From: Pithys albifrons albifrons
Lineage: Eukaryota; Chordata; Aves; Passeriformes; Thamnophilidae
Reading direction: 5' to 3'
Assembly (NCBI RefSeq): GCF_047495875.1
Contig: NC_092459.1
Coordinates: 42,396,490 to 42,460,489, forward strand
DNA length: 64,000 nucleotides
The position numbers and the translations under genes were made by a program. Positions 23,601 to 33,700 of the stretch are shown here, piece after piece. The notes below the pieces were generated by a model. It did no database searches. It was not told where the DNA came from and saw only the letters and a program-made list of their open reading frames with translations. The first letter of the stretch is position 1. Every line of letters begins with the position of its first letter.

Positions 23601-24667
23601 AGAACTTTTAAGTGTAAGAGATGTAGATTGATTTCTTTGAGCTCATCAAGAACCTAAGTTGCAGATTCTGAACTAAAACTTACACCTTTCACTTTACATT
23701 TTACAAAAGCACTAACAATATGTGTCAGGAAGAATAGTCCACAAGTTCAAATGTATCACAAGAACTCCAGAAGTCTCATTATTCCCTGATGCTCACTATG
23801 GTGCAGAAATCCATTTTTGTCAATAGTTAATCTTCAGAATTTTCAAGCATAGTATGAATTATTTTCTTAATTGCTCTGGCTCTCTTGCACTTGTACTACA
23901 CATTCTTTTTTATTTTGGCATGATTTAGTTATGAAGTCAGAAGATTTTCAAGAGTGATTATTCTTATTTTTAAAGATTAACTATATTTATAGGTATATAT
24001 CTAGCAATTTTCAGAAGTCTGTTTCAAACAGACATACAGCAAAAGTATCCTACTTCTTCTCTTGCTAGATTTTTCTAAGGAAATCCCTAAGGGAAGTTTA
24101 AACATCCTCTCTTGGATGTACATGTGTTTTTTGCTTACAGTTAGAATATTCTTATATATATTTCTGCTTACAGAAAGAGTATATCACAGTACATCTTGCT
24201 GATTAATGGGCGTGAAATTGTCTGAAAGAACTTGCTATAATTTCTATGATACGAGTTCTTGCTACTTATGTTCAGTGAAAACATTTTGCAAAGACATGTC
24301 ATGGCTTAAGAATCTATAATAAGTTGGAACTTGGTATAGAAGATCTATAGAAAAAAATGTTGAAAACACTAATTTTATTCTGAATTATTACTTTGAATGA
24401 AAAATAGAAAAAATTAAAGCTACAGTGGGATATTAACCATAGTAACTTGCTAAATTATATTTGAAAAAGTCAGATTAATTTTATTTCTGCATTTCTATTG
24501 AAGTTTCTGGAATTGACTTTTGGTTTTAATGCATATGGTATTTCATGTTCTACCTCACCATTTCCTCTGGCATGGTATGTATTGGACATAATTGTTAAAC
24601 TTGGCACTGTATTCCAGCTTCTTAGATTAGGGATATCTCTCACAAAGAAAATTTGTACTCCGTGAAA

Positions 24668-24727
24668 GATGGAAGGAAGGAAGGAGAGAAGGAAGGAAAA
24701 GAGGAAGGGAGAGAGGGAGGGAAGGAA
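24668..24727. repeat. GGAA/GGGA purine-rich microsatellite
   Basis: About 60 bp of interrupted GGAA, GAGA and GGGA units, all purines on the plus strand. The apparent minus-strand reading frame through it (Ser/Leu/Phe/Pro-rich) is an artefact of the repeat. Confidence 0.9.
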
Positions 24728-27358
24728 TTTGTTATTTGTGGGCTTGTCTAACAGCAACTCTATTACTAGTAATCGCATTTAAACAATAAAGAACATATGC
24801 AATTATAATTAACAGAAATAATACGGACTTTCATCTTTCATATTAATAATGCAGACCTATAATTTATACTTTTCTGCAGGTTAATATTGTTTACTCTCAA
24901 GGACAGAAGTTATAATATGCTTGTCAGAAGTAATCCAAATTCCATTTGGCAGAATAAGGTATGCAATGAAATATAATAATTTCTATTTATTTTTTTTACG
25001 TAGAGCATATTTACCTCTTTATTTGTTTCCCCCAGGAATTTAAACCATCAAGCAGAAGAGAAGACTTCTTTTTTTTATGACATTGAACTATGTCTTTGTG
25101 ATGCTGGTCATCTCCAGGATCAATTATAAAATGGGGTTTACAAATGAAAAAAAAATCACCAGAAATTTAGTTAAAATGTTTTAAAACTTGACAGATAGAT
25201 AAGAGCTTGGGTACTCAACAGTTTTACTTTTAAAAAGTTGGTTGATCATAACAATCTGCCTCTGGGAGATGAAGCCTGTAAATTTCTGGGGCCTGCAAGC
25301 ATCTAGCTCCTTATGATATGTGGGCAGCATAACCCCTCCAAAGGCTAAAGTACACAGATTAAGCGGTGATCAAATACTCCAAGACCAAAAGTGAAGAAGC
25401 AAGCTACTTTAGTTCCCACTAGAATGCTTGAAATAAATCACAGACCTATCAATTTTCAGTTAAATCTAAGGAGCATTAAAACTTTTGTCTTAGGCATATG
25501 AATCTTTTTGTTTAGCTCTCTAGGGACCAGAGGTTTTGTACAAATTCTGAGATAGTAAATTAACAGGAATGAGACATAATAACCCACTTAAACTGGTGCA
25601 AGTTTTACAGGTTTGTGAACAATGGAAAGTTTTCCTGGATAGCATTTTATGGGCAATAGCATATTTCCACTGAGGGCTTTCAAGTCAAAACACAATTGAA
25701 AGTGAAATCTGCCAATGAAAGACAAAATCTGAGAAAAATAATAAATAAATAAAGCACTATAAAATATCTGAAAACAAGGAATATATAGTGTTTCTGCAAC
25801 AAGCCAAAGTTATTGGGAGCTCTGGATATCTTTTATACTTAACACTAGAGAGCTGCAGACTAAATAAAATGTAGACTACTAGCCAGATATGCATACAGGG
25901 TGCTTTTCTAACCTTCATCTTACACCTTCTACAGCTAAGCTTGACCTTCTATAGACAAATGACTATTTAAAATGAGCTTGATTGGCTTATAAACAAGCAG
26001 AGAGTTGATGACCAAATCAAGGTTAGAATAGAGCAAATGCAAACAAAGTAACGTTTGTTCACACTGAAATGAACTGAAAACCCCACAAATTTCTGCTGAT
26101 GTTTGACAGGCCCTCTATTGCTACATCAATTTAGCATACTTGAAAATACCATTTCATTATACTTCCTTCTTTGCCTATGTTAGGAGATATTTTAGCATGG
26201 AGGCTACCGCAACAGTTGCTGGAAGAACGCATTAACATTCCAACAGTGTCTTCAAAACACTAAGTGTTTTAAGTACTAGAATATTTATTTAAATTCAAAT
26301 AAGTTTCTAAAATAAATTAATTGAGAGATGAAAAATCTTATTGAGAAGCTCTAGCTACAACACTAAAATGAACTCTCTTCCTACTGATCGTACCTCTTGA
26401 CATTTATTCTTTAGCTTTTAGTGCTGAATTTTCAACACTCTGGGAATGAATGCCGAAAGGCTGGTGAAATTCACATTGGGTGAATTCAACGTGGGTTCAA
26501 GAATGCATGCCTTGCAGTTTGATGCAGATTCATATCTATGAGACGTGGTGAAAGGGAGTATTCTAGAAATTGTCAATATTGTACTTCTGTGGCAAACCAC
26601 CAGATGTTACACACAGTCTTCCTAAACTTTCTTCACAGTGATTAACCACAATATCAGTCCTGAAAAAAGTCTCTTGTTGCTAGATATGTGTGCAACCTTC
26701 TTTGTAACTGAGATATTTAAAGCAGGTGATACTTCGAGAAGACCTAAACTTACTGTCACAGGTTGTTCTGTGTGAAGATTTCAGGATTCTTAGTTTTACT
26801 TACAAGTATGGTATTGGTATCAGAAGAGAACACTGGGTTCAGAAGAAGCAGAAATATTTTTCTAATTAATAGCATAGCACATGGCTATTTACATTTTTTA
26901 ATACTGCAGTACAGTTATTTCATTAATTTTAGCTCTTAGATAAATCTTTAATTTCATAATTACTTGGTGCTCAGTAGTTAATTAATGCTTTGAGATCTAA
27001 TAATACTGAAGAACTTTGAGTTTACTTTTGAATGCTAATACTAGAGATTTAGGAGTTTCCAAACAATTTCATTACCATATTAGAAGCCTGAATTCTTTCA
27101 AAAGATAGGATCAAAAAAAACCCATGATTTTCAACACTCGAATATGGCTGTTTCTTGGAAGCTATTAGAAGATTTTCCTTGGTGTCATTAAAAACTATTT
27201 TATTTCAGTTGAAAATAGACATTTTTGTCTCCAAAGAATCTGTTTGTGAAATTTGTAGAGTCAGATGCAGTTGATAGACACTAAAGTTAAAATATCTCTG
27301 CTGGCAAATTTCTGTTAAGAGTTGACATGTTATTTTCTCTCCTGATTATCTCCGAACC

Positions 27359-28002
27359 CTAGAATCTTGCAATTGTTTGGATTGAAAAGAAAATTTGAAG
27401 CCAAACTCCCTACCACAGGGACAAGTTCCACTGGACCAACTTGCTCAAATCCCTTTCGACCCTGGCCTCAAACACTTCCAGGGGTAGGGTATCCACATCC
27501 TTTCTGAGCAGCCTATTCCAGTACCTCATCATTCTCATAGGGAAGAATTTCTTCGTAATAGTTCATCTAAACCTACTCTCTTTCAGTTTGAAACCATTAC
27601 CTCTTCAATAAGTCTTTGAAATAAGTCCTTGTCCAGCTCTCTCGTTGTTCCCTTTAGGTACTGCAAGGTCCTATAAGGTCTCCTCAGAGCCTTCTCTTCT
27701 GCATGTGAACAATCCCAGCTCTCTCAGCCTCTCTTCGTAGGGGAGGTGCTGCAGACCTCTGATCATCTTCATCACACTCCTCTGGACTTGCTCCATGTTC
27801 TTCTTATATAATCACTAAGGTTGGAAAATATCTTTAAGATCAGCTCTAACTGTCAAGTGTTATGCTGGGGGCCCCAGAATGAAACACAGCATTCCAGGTG
27901 TGCTCTCACAAGGATGAAGTAGAGGGGGAGAATCACCTCCCTCGACCTGTTGGTCACTCTTCTTTTGATGCAGCCCAGGATGCAGTTGGCTTTCTGACAA
28001 GC
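27359..28002 (-). mobile_element. Old CR1 LINE fragment (3' end of ORF2 and 3' UTR)
   Basis: On the plus strand it shows the reverse complement of the CR1 3' region in order: GACCCTGGCCTCAAACACTTCCAGG-type text, CCTATTCCAGTACCTCA, AATCCCAGCTCTCTCAGCCTCTCTTC, then CAGAATGAAACACAGCATTCCAGGTGTG and GTTGGCTTTCTGAC. These correspond to the C-terminal part of ORF2. Many substitutions and small indels break the frame, so the copy is old. It is 5'-truncated near 28002 and is interrupted at about 27809-27858 by a second, much smaller CR1 tail. Confidence 0.9.
27809..27858 (-). mobile_element. Tiny nested CR1 3'-end insertion
   Basis: About 50 bp reading AATCACTAAGGTTGGAAAA and then TCTTTAAGATCA resembles the extreme 3' end of another CR1 subfamily. 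It sits where the host CR1 should run uninterrupted from the CTTCTTAT text into GCTGGGGGCCCCAGAATG. A severely 5'-truncated CR1 insertion into an existing CR1 fits, with a possible short duplication of a TTAT-containing target on each side. Confidence 0.6.
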
Positions 28003-30258
28003 AAGAAAAAACAGTTATTTTTTAGAAATATTTTTTTATCCTATTCTTTGATAAAAGCTTGCATAGAAAATGTCCTGTTAGGGCTATTCTCAGATCCATA
28101 TTCACCAGAAATAGTATTCTCACTTTAATATGATCACTAGGAGGTGAAGATAACATTCAGTGACCTGAAAAGAGGCAACATCTCCTTCAGGACTCAACTT
28201 GTCTTAGAAGCATTTGCTTTCTCAACTCCTACATCTTTGTGGTGTTTGCTTAATGTAGTTGAAATAAGTGTGTTCAGAGCTACATGCACTTTAGAAACAG
28301 CTAACTTTTAATTTTTGGAATACCACATTGACTGTATGAGTAAATACAAGAATTTTTATTTCAGTCACCATAAACTTTAAAAACTTTGTTCCTGAGAAAT
28401 TGTTAAAAATTACATACCGTGACATAAATGTATCAAGGAAAAAAGTATGTCACAGACACACTTAATCGTCTATAATGCAGTTTCTCTTGATGTAGAATAA
28501 CAGAACACATATGCAAGAAAAATTAGTTTTCATATTTTTACATCAGAAAAAGGATCTTATAATAGAATTTTGTTCTAGAAATCTTTATTCTGATGTGATG
28601 TTATTTGAGAGACCTTTTATTGCAGTAAGGGGATATTTGTTTATATGAAAACTATCTTCTTTTTACAGTTACCTAATAATAAAATTTTCCTACAAATTTT
28701 TAAAGTAGAGGGAAATTATAAAGGTTCTGTGTGAAATACAAGTGTTTTTATTTGTGTCATATCTCAGTGCATCCAACTCCCTATGACCTGAAACACTGCT
28801 CTAGGGAAGAACATTAGAGATTGATAGACATCAAATGATGAGAATTCTTCCAAAGTACCCTAAGAAAGAAACTTTACAAAAATGGCTTTTTTTTTGCTGA
28901 GCCAGTGAAAAAATTTCTGATGTTCAACATCTCAATTGCTTACCTTTTGTGGGGTGGCTCAGCGACCCCACATTGAGGCCCAGCAAAGAAAATCAGTGAA
29001 CTTGGAAATTGCCTTTGTGCTTTTATATGCATTAACATCCCTTTTATTTTTTTTTCCAATCTTCTAATAAGTATTTTTTAAAGAATATTGCTATTTAAGC
29101 TGTATTACAGCTAAAGCTGTGAGATAGAAACTGATTGGGATTTGGAAAATTTAAATATAAAAATGTACTTGTAGTAAATCTTTTTGGCTGCTTCACACTG
29201 CCCAATTACTAGCCACTGCACTTTTACTAGTATTTGGCAGATACTTGAAGATCTCATGAAACATCAGAATTACAGACTAGGTTCTAGTAGGTTCTCCAAA
29301 GCAGCCTAGAAAATCAGAAGTCAATAGCAGCCGTTCCTAGACAGGTCTGTGGCTCCCTACAAGGCTCAGTTCTGCAAGGCTGACTACTAAAGTCTTTTTA
29401 TGTCCTTACTCTGTACAGCATAGTAATGGTTCCTGTTTACTGGGAGTGATTCTTAACCTAAGCAAGGCAAAGGAACTGTTAATATGGTAGTAGGATTCCA
29501 TATTTAACAGCAGAGATTGTGAAGTTACATTACTTAGGAGTATTTTCACTCACTATTTCATTTACTGATACAGGCAATAGAAACACCTACCTCTCCTGAC
29601 TCCTGCCTGCATCATTATTTCAACAATACTTAGCCTGACAAAAGACACTCTTTCGTTTTACAAGACAGAATGGATGCCTTGTAATATTTTTTGTGAAAAA
29701 ATATCAGGTTAGTTGCTGGCACTGGAAACAGAAAATGCCTTAGCCCCATGGGGACCAAAAAATAATTGAGACAATTGGATGGGAGCCACAGCACCACTAC
29801 CTGCTCCAAGCATTCATCTTTCCCAGAAGGCCCATCATTCTTTGTTTATATAGTAGCTCTTTCACTGATAAGTATGGTACTGGCCAGCCTATCCTATGCC
29901 CACACAAGATAAAAAAGTATTGGGGTCAGACGGGTTATTCTTAGGAGGTATTTTTACCCCAAGGGTACTGCAATTTGGTACTAATTTCCTTGTCCTTTCC
30001 TACAGCTGTGACCCAGTCAATCAACCCATCAACTGTGAATCAACCCACTCACATCTTGACTGTTTCCACATAGTCATTCTCTTATATGATACATACTTGA
30101 TCAGGAGAAATCTAGAAACCAAGCTGATATTTTCTTGTGAGGATGCTTGATTAGAAAACAAAGCACAAATGAAATATGGAAATCCACATCAGTCAAGGGA
30201 AAAAAAAAAAAGAGACAGGCTTGGTACTGCTCAAATGATGAAAATCTTTCAGTCGCTC
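28003..30258. other. Mostly AT-rich non-coding stretch, nothing firmly recognised
   Basis: No gene or repeat family could be assigned. A GC-rich 8-bp-stem hairpin lies at 28948-28972. The short frames (up to 84 codons at 29896-30150) lack recognisable domains. Confidence 0.5.
28948..28972. other. Perfect 8-bp inverted repeat (hairpin)
   Basis: TGTGGGGT at 28948-28955 is complementary to ACCCCACA at 28965-28972, with a 9-base loop GGCTCAGCG. It lies in AT-rich DNA with no T-run after it. No function is evident; it may be a remnant of a decayed element. Confidence 0.6.
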
Positions 30259-30691
30259 CTCTCATGACTTAACTCCACTTGTCAGCAAAGGATCACACAG
30301 ACGTTCACTCACTCCCACCGCAGTGGGATGTGGGAGAGAATCATAGGAGTAAAATTGCAAAGATAGAGGGGTTGAGAAAAAGACAGTTTAATAAGTAAAA
30401 CAAAAGCCATGCACAAGCAAAATCAAACAAATAATTCATTCAAAACTTCCCACAGGCAGGCGAGTGTTCAGCCATCCCCAGAAGAACAGGGCTCCATCAC
30501 CCTTAAGGGGGGCTTAGAAAGACAAATATCATCACTCCTAACATCTCCCCTTCTTTCTTCTTCTCCCAGCTATATATGCTGAGCATGATGCCTTGTGGTA
30601 TGGAATGGTCTTTATGTGAGTTGGAGTCAGTTGTCACAGCTGTGCCCTCTCCCAGCTCCTTATGAACTCCAGTTTCCCGCTGATGCAGTGC
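30259..30691 (-). mobile_element. Old avian ERV LTR fragment, R-U5 and part of U3 (family C)
   Basis: Read on the plus strand it is the complement of a widespread bird LTR. TTCACTCACTCCC is followed by GGGATGTGGGAGAGAATC, GACAGTTTAATAAGTAAA, AATTCATTCA, GTGTTCAGCCATCCCC and AGGGCTCCATCACCC. Then come TATATATGCTGAGCATGAT, GGTATGGAATGG and GTTGGAGTCAGTTGTCACAGC. In sense (minus) orientation that gives a TATATA box, then R/U5 with the AATAAA-like ATTAAACTGTC end. The distal U3 is missing; the fragment stops where a plus-oriented piece of another LTR family begins at about 30692. The match is from recollection of the consensus. Confidence 0.7.
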
Positions 30692-30960
30692 TCCAGGTGT
30701 CACAGCAGAAATTCCTCTGAAGCCCATGGTAAATACCATGGTGAGGCAGGATATCCACCTGTAGCCCATGCAGGACCCTGTCCTGGAATGTGTGGGATGC
30801 CCAGAGGAGGATGTGACCTTGTGGGAAGACCATGTTGGAGCAAGCTCCTGGCAGGACCAATGGGCCCATGGCAAGAGATGCTCACACTAGAGGAGGTTCG
30901 CTGGCAGGCTTGTGACCCTATGAGGGACCCAAGCTGGAGCAGTGTCTTTTCTGCTCCACC
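30692..30960 (+). mobile_element. Avian ERV LTR U3 fragment with imperfect GGACC...CTGGAGCAG units (family B)
   Basis: A GC-rich block contains repeated motifs of the type 'GGACCC-xx-GCTGGAGCAG' and 'CTGGCAGGACC'. Examples are GTTGGAGCAAGCTCCTGGCAGG, then GGCAGGCTTGTGACCC and GGGACCCAAGCTGGAGCAG. These are characteristic of the U3 tandem units of a bird LTR whose downstream part matches the fragment at 8.24-8.67 kb. A 143-codon plus-strand frame across it (30662-31093) is a by-product of these repeats, not a gene. The R-U5 part is not present here. Confidence 0.6.
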
Positions 30961-32119
30961 TGCCCTGCCTCCAGTTTTGCTTTGGGTTTTGGTTTTGTTT
31001 TGTTTTGTTTTTAAATATACAGCAGGGAGAAGTAGTTTTACAGTAATTTTTTCAGAGAAAGGTAAAGATTGTCTTCAAAATCATATTACCTAATAAAGTG
31101 TATACAATTCCCAGGCTGAGGATTGAAATATAATAAAAAGAGAGTAGAGACTTTGCATGAAGTTATAACTGAGGATTGCAAACAAAATAAAACTACCAAG
31201 AAGGGAATTATTGTTTGAGGGAGCTGTGTTTTCTATGGTCACAGTAATTCTAGAAGCAGAAGTCATACTGCACCAATTATAGTAAGCACAAGGTATAAAT
31301 GAAGATTTCAAGTTTCTTAATTCTAGTATAAGGATATGTAGTCAAACTGTTGGACAGTCTGGTAAAAGGGCTTGTGCTCTGACAATTGAAAATTCCCTTC
31401 CACCAATAATATCTAAGCCCTCAATAGAAAAAGTAGCCTGACAAATCCCCTTCCAGAGCACCCAGTTTGGGATCCTCATCTGTTCCTATTATTTACCGTG
31501 GAAGTGCCCAGAGGCTCTGTGGAAACAGCTCTTACCCGTTCTAGTGCTAGCCCAGCTAGTGCTGCTATTCAGGGCTCCCGATGCTCTAGTGACTATGTAG
31601 TATCCATGGTGAAAGAATTCTTTACAATTTGACACCTCTCCTTTTCTCTAAATCGGTCTCAGAATATTTTACCTGATACTGAATATAGGAAAGCCCAAAG
31701 AAGACTCCTAAAGAACATTAGCAGGCTTATGCCTTTTATTTATCAGAGATTATTACTGAGCACTTTAATTATTTAGATTCTCTAGTCCACCCTTACAGTT
31801 TGCTATCACAATCTGTAATACGTAATGGAAAAACATGTTTTATTCTCAGACACAGTTAAATAATTTCTTGGTCTTGCCATTTCTTGGTCTATTCAACTCT
31901 GATGTGCAGAACACATATATTTCAGAGTGTTTCTGAAAAACTTGAAAAAATTTCAAATCAGAAATTTTTCAAAAATCTGTAAGGTTTAGAAAGAAAAAAG
32001 TAATCAAATCTGTGCAGGATCTGTAGGATGTGACCAATCTGGGAAATAGATACTGGTAAAGAAAACAGGATTAATTAAAAGTATATTCTGTAATGATAAG
32101 ATGGGTAAAGAAAGTGCAA
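30961..32119. other. Unassigned stretch, possibly with an ancient repeat at 31.46-31.62 kb
   Basis: Begins with a T/G-rich run (30975-31012). A block around 31465-31620 contains TATTATTTACCGTGGAAGTGCCCAGAGG-type text. It vaguely resembles the 'ATTTAC-GTAGTGCC-AGAGGCC' theme of old amniote interspersed repeats; I cannot name it. The rest shows nothing recognisable. Confidence 0.35.
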
Positions 32120-32865
32120 AAGACATCAAAGGGCTGTTTAACAAAACTCTGTATTCTACACCCTCTATATCATTACTGATGGACTGTTAATAATGGATCA
32201 TTTGCAGCAGCTGCCCAGTGTACATCTGACACCTCAGGCTACAAGCTGAGTATTAAAGAACTCTGTGAGACAGGGGAGTGTTTCTGTCTTCACACCAATG
32301 ACTCACCAGTGATAATTCCCCTCCTGGGAGGCATTAGCTTCTTCACACCCAGTCTGAGGGGTTATAGCGGCTAATGGGTCCTTAGGAACTGGCAGAATAG
32401 ACAGCTGTAATGACCTAGACTACCAAAAATTCTAAAAATATCCCATGACTCACTCATTGTTAAACTCCTCACCCTCGGGAGGTACTGGGCATTCCCACCT
32501 GAATGTGAGCATATATATTCTTCAGATTTTGGGACTTCTGGCCCCACTTGTTAGATCCAGAGGAGGACCAGAACTTCAACGGAACTGTGACTGCCACTCT
32601 CAACAAGACTGTGATCATTACTTCAACAAAACTATGACGATCAACCTCACCAACGGGTTTCCTTTCCTTCTACTTTACATTCAGGGAGACCACAAGGTGT
32701 TCAGCGCAGGAGTTAATGAACACTGTTCTGTTCATGTCCCAGGGTGCCGTGTTATACATCTAGCTTTGTCGGTTAAAACCAGCTTTTCTCTGTATCATTG
32801 TATTTATTGTAATATCTCTTGAGGTGGGTTCATTCCTCACACCAATTTACTTTTAAACCTGCACA
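32120..32865 (+). mobile_element. Diverged LTR related to family A
   Basis: Shares ordered blocks with the solo LTR at 3563: CTGTATTCTACACCCTCTAT, GCAGCAGCTGCCCAG, TTCACACCCAGTCTGAGGGG, GGCTAATGGG and TTAGATCCAGAGGAGGACCAG. Further on it has a GGGAGACCACA-type block, CAGGGTGCCGTGTTATAC, GAGGTGGGTTCATTCC, and the terminal TTTTAAACCTGCACA ending at 32865. Compared with the young copies it has many substitutions and an extra segment of about 100 bp near 32225-32330, so it is an older copy or a sister subfamily. The 5' boundary is uncertain and no target duplication was found. A TATATATTC lies at the position of the young copies' TACATAA. Confidence 0.8.
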
Positions 32866-33700
32866 ATTAGGTATAAGATTGGTCTATACTGTAACATATT
32901 CTAGAAATGAGAATTCTGAGACTGAAAAAGGTTTAAGTCCAGCATACTCAGCAAAAATCTTGTACAAGATTTTCATATTTGGAAACCTCAGAGCAAAAGA
33001 TACTCTTCTTCAATTTACCTGTGTGTCTGAACATCACTTATTACAAGTCTTAGTTGACCATCCTAAAGTTATTTTAGAGTCAATGAAGGGATATAGATGA
33101 TTTGCCTCAACACAAAGTGGGGGTCTAATATTGGAATAATAAACTATTATTTTGGTAGTTTTTCTGTCTTCATCTTAGTTTATGAATTGCAATACTCAGT
33201 AAGATGAATCCTATTCAATACTGCTTGCAAGATATGGAGATGAAAGAAGTTTTCTACAAAAGTGCTATTAACAGTAAGTACAAAAAATGAAGAAAGAATT
33301 CCAGCATTGGGCATAAATAGCTGGAATTGAAAAGATGGAATAATCTTCAAACTAAATTAGCTGCAGGATTACAGAAGAAGGTAATTGATTGGGCAATGCA
33401 GATGACTAAATAGAAAGTACAAAATACCATAGTGATGGAAAAACAATCTATTAAAAAAAAAGACGGAACTCCTATATATCTCCTTAGAAAATTTATTCAA
33501 TTGATTAGAGTCTCTTTCTGACTAAAAACAAGCTAGATATATAAAAACAATCAACAAACTAATCACTATAACTGCAGTATGGAACATTCATGCTTTATGA
33601 TTCTTTCTAGACGGCAAATTATTCTATTGTTTTAGGAAAAAGATGTGCTATATATTGAAAGACTTGATTGGGACTGGCATCTTTTTAGTGTCAGTGTGTT
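32866..33700. other. AT-rich stretch, nothing recognised
   Basis: No repeat family or gene recognised. The 93-codon frame at 32819-33100 begins inside the LTR and has no recognisable domain. Confidence 0.45.

Larger units (their letters stand above)
19804..27358. other. Long AT-rich non-coding stretch, no gene recognised
   Basis: Unassigned. Notable local features are a G-rich tract at 20594-20618 (possible G-quadruplex) with a T/G-rich run after it, and a GGAA-rich microsatellite at 24668-24727 that produces a spurious 102-codon frame. No CR1, LTR or exon signature was recognised in the remainder. Confidence 0.5.

Noticed and set aside
24470..24778. 102-codon minus-strand frame
   Set aside because: Its centre is a translated GGAA microsatellite.
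30662..31093. 143-codon frame rich in Gly, Pro and Trp
   Set aside because: It follows GC-rich repeated units of an LTR U3, so its length reflects repeat composition rather than a gene.
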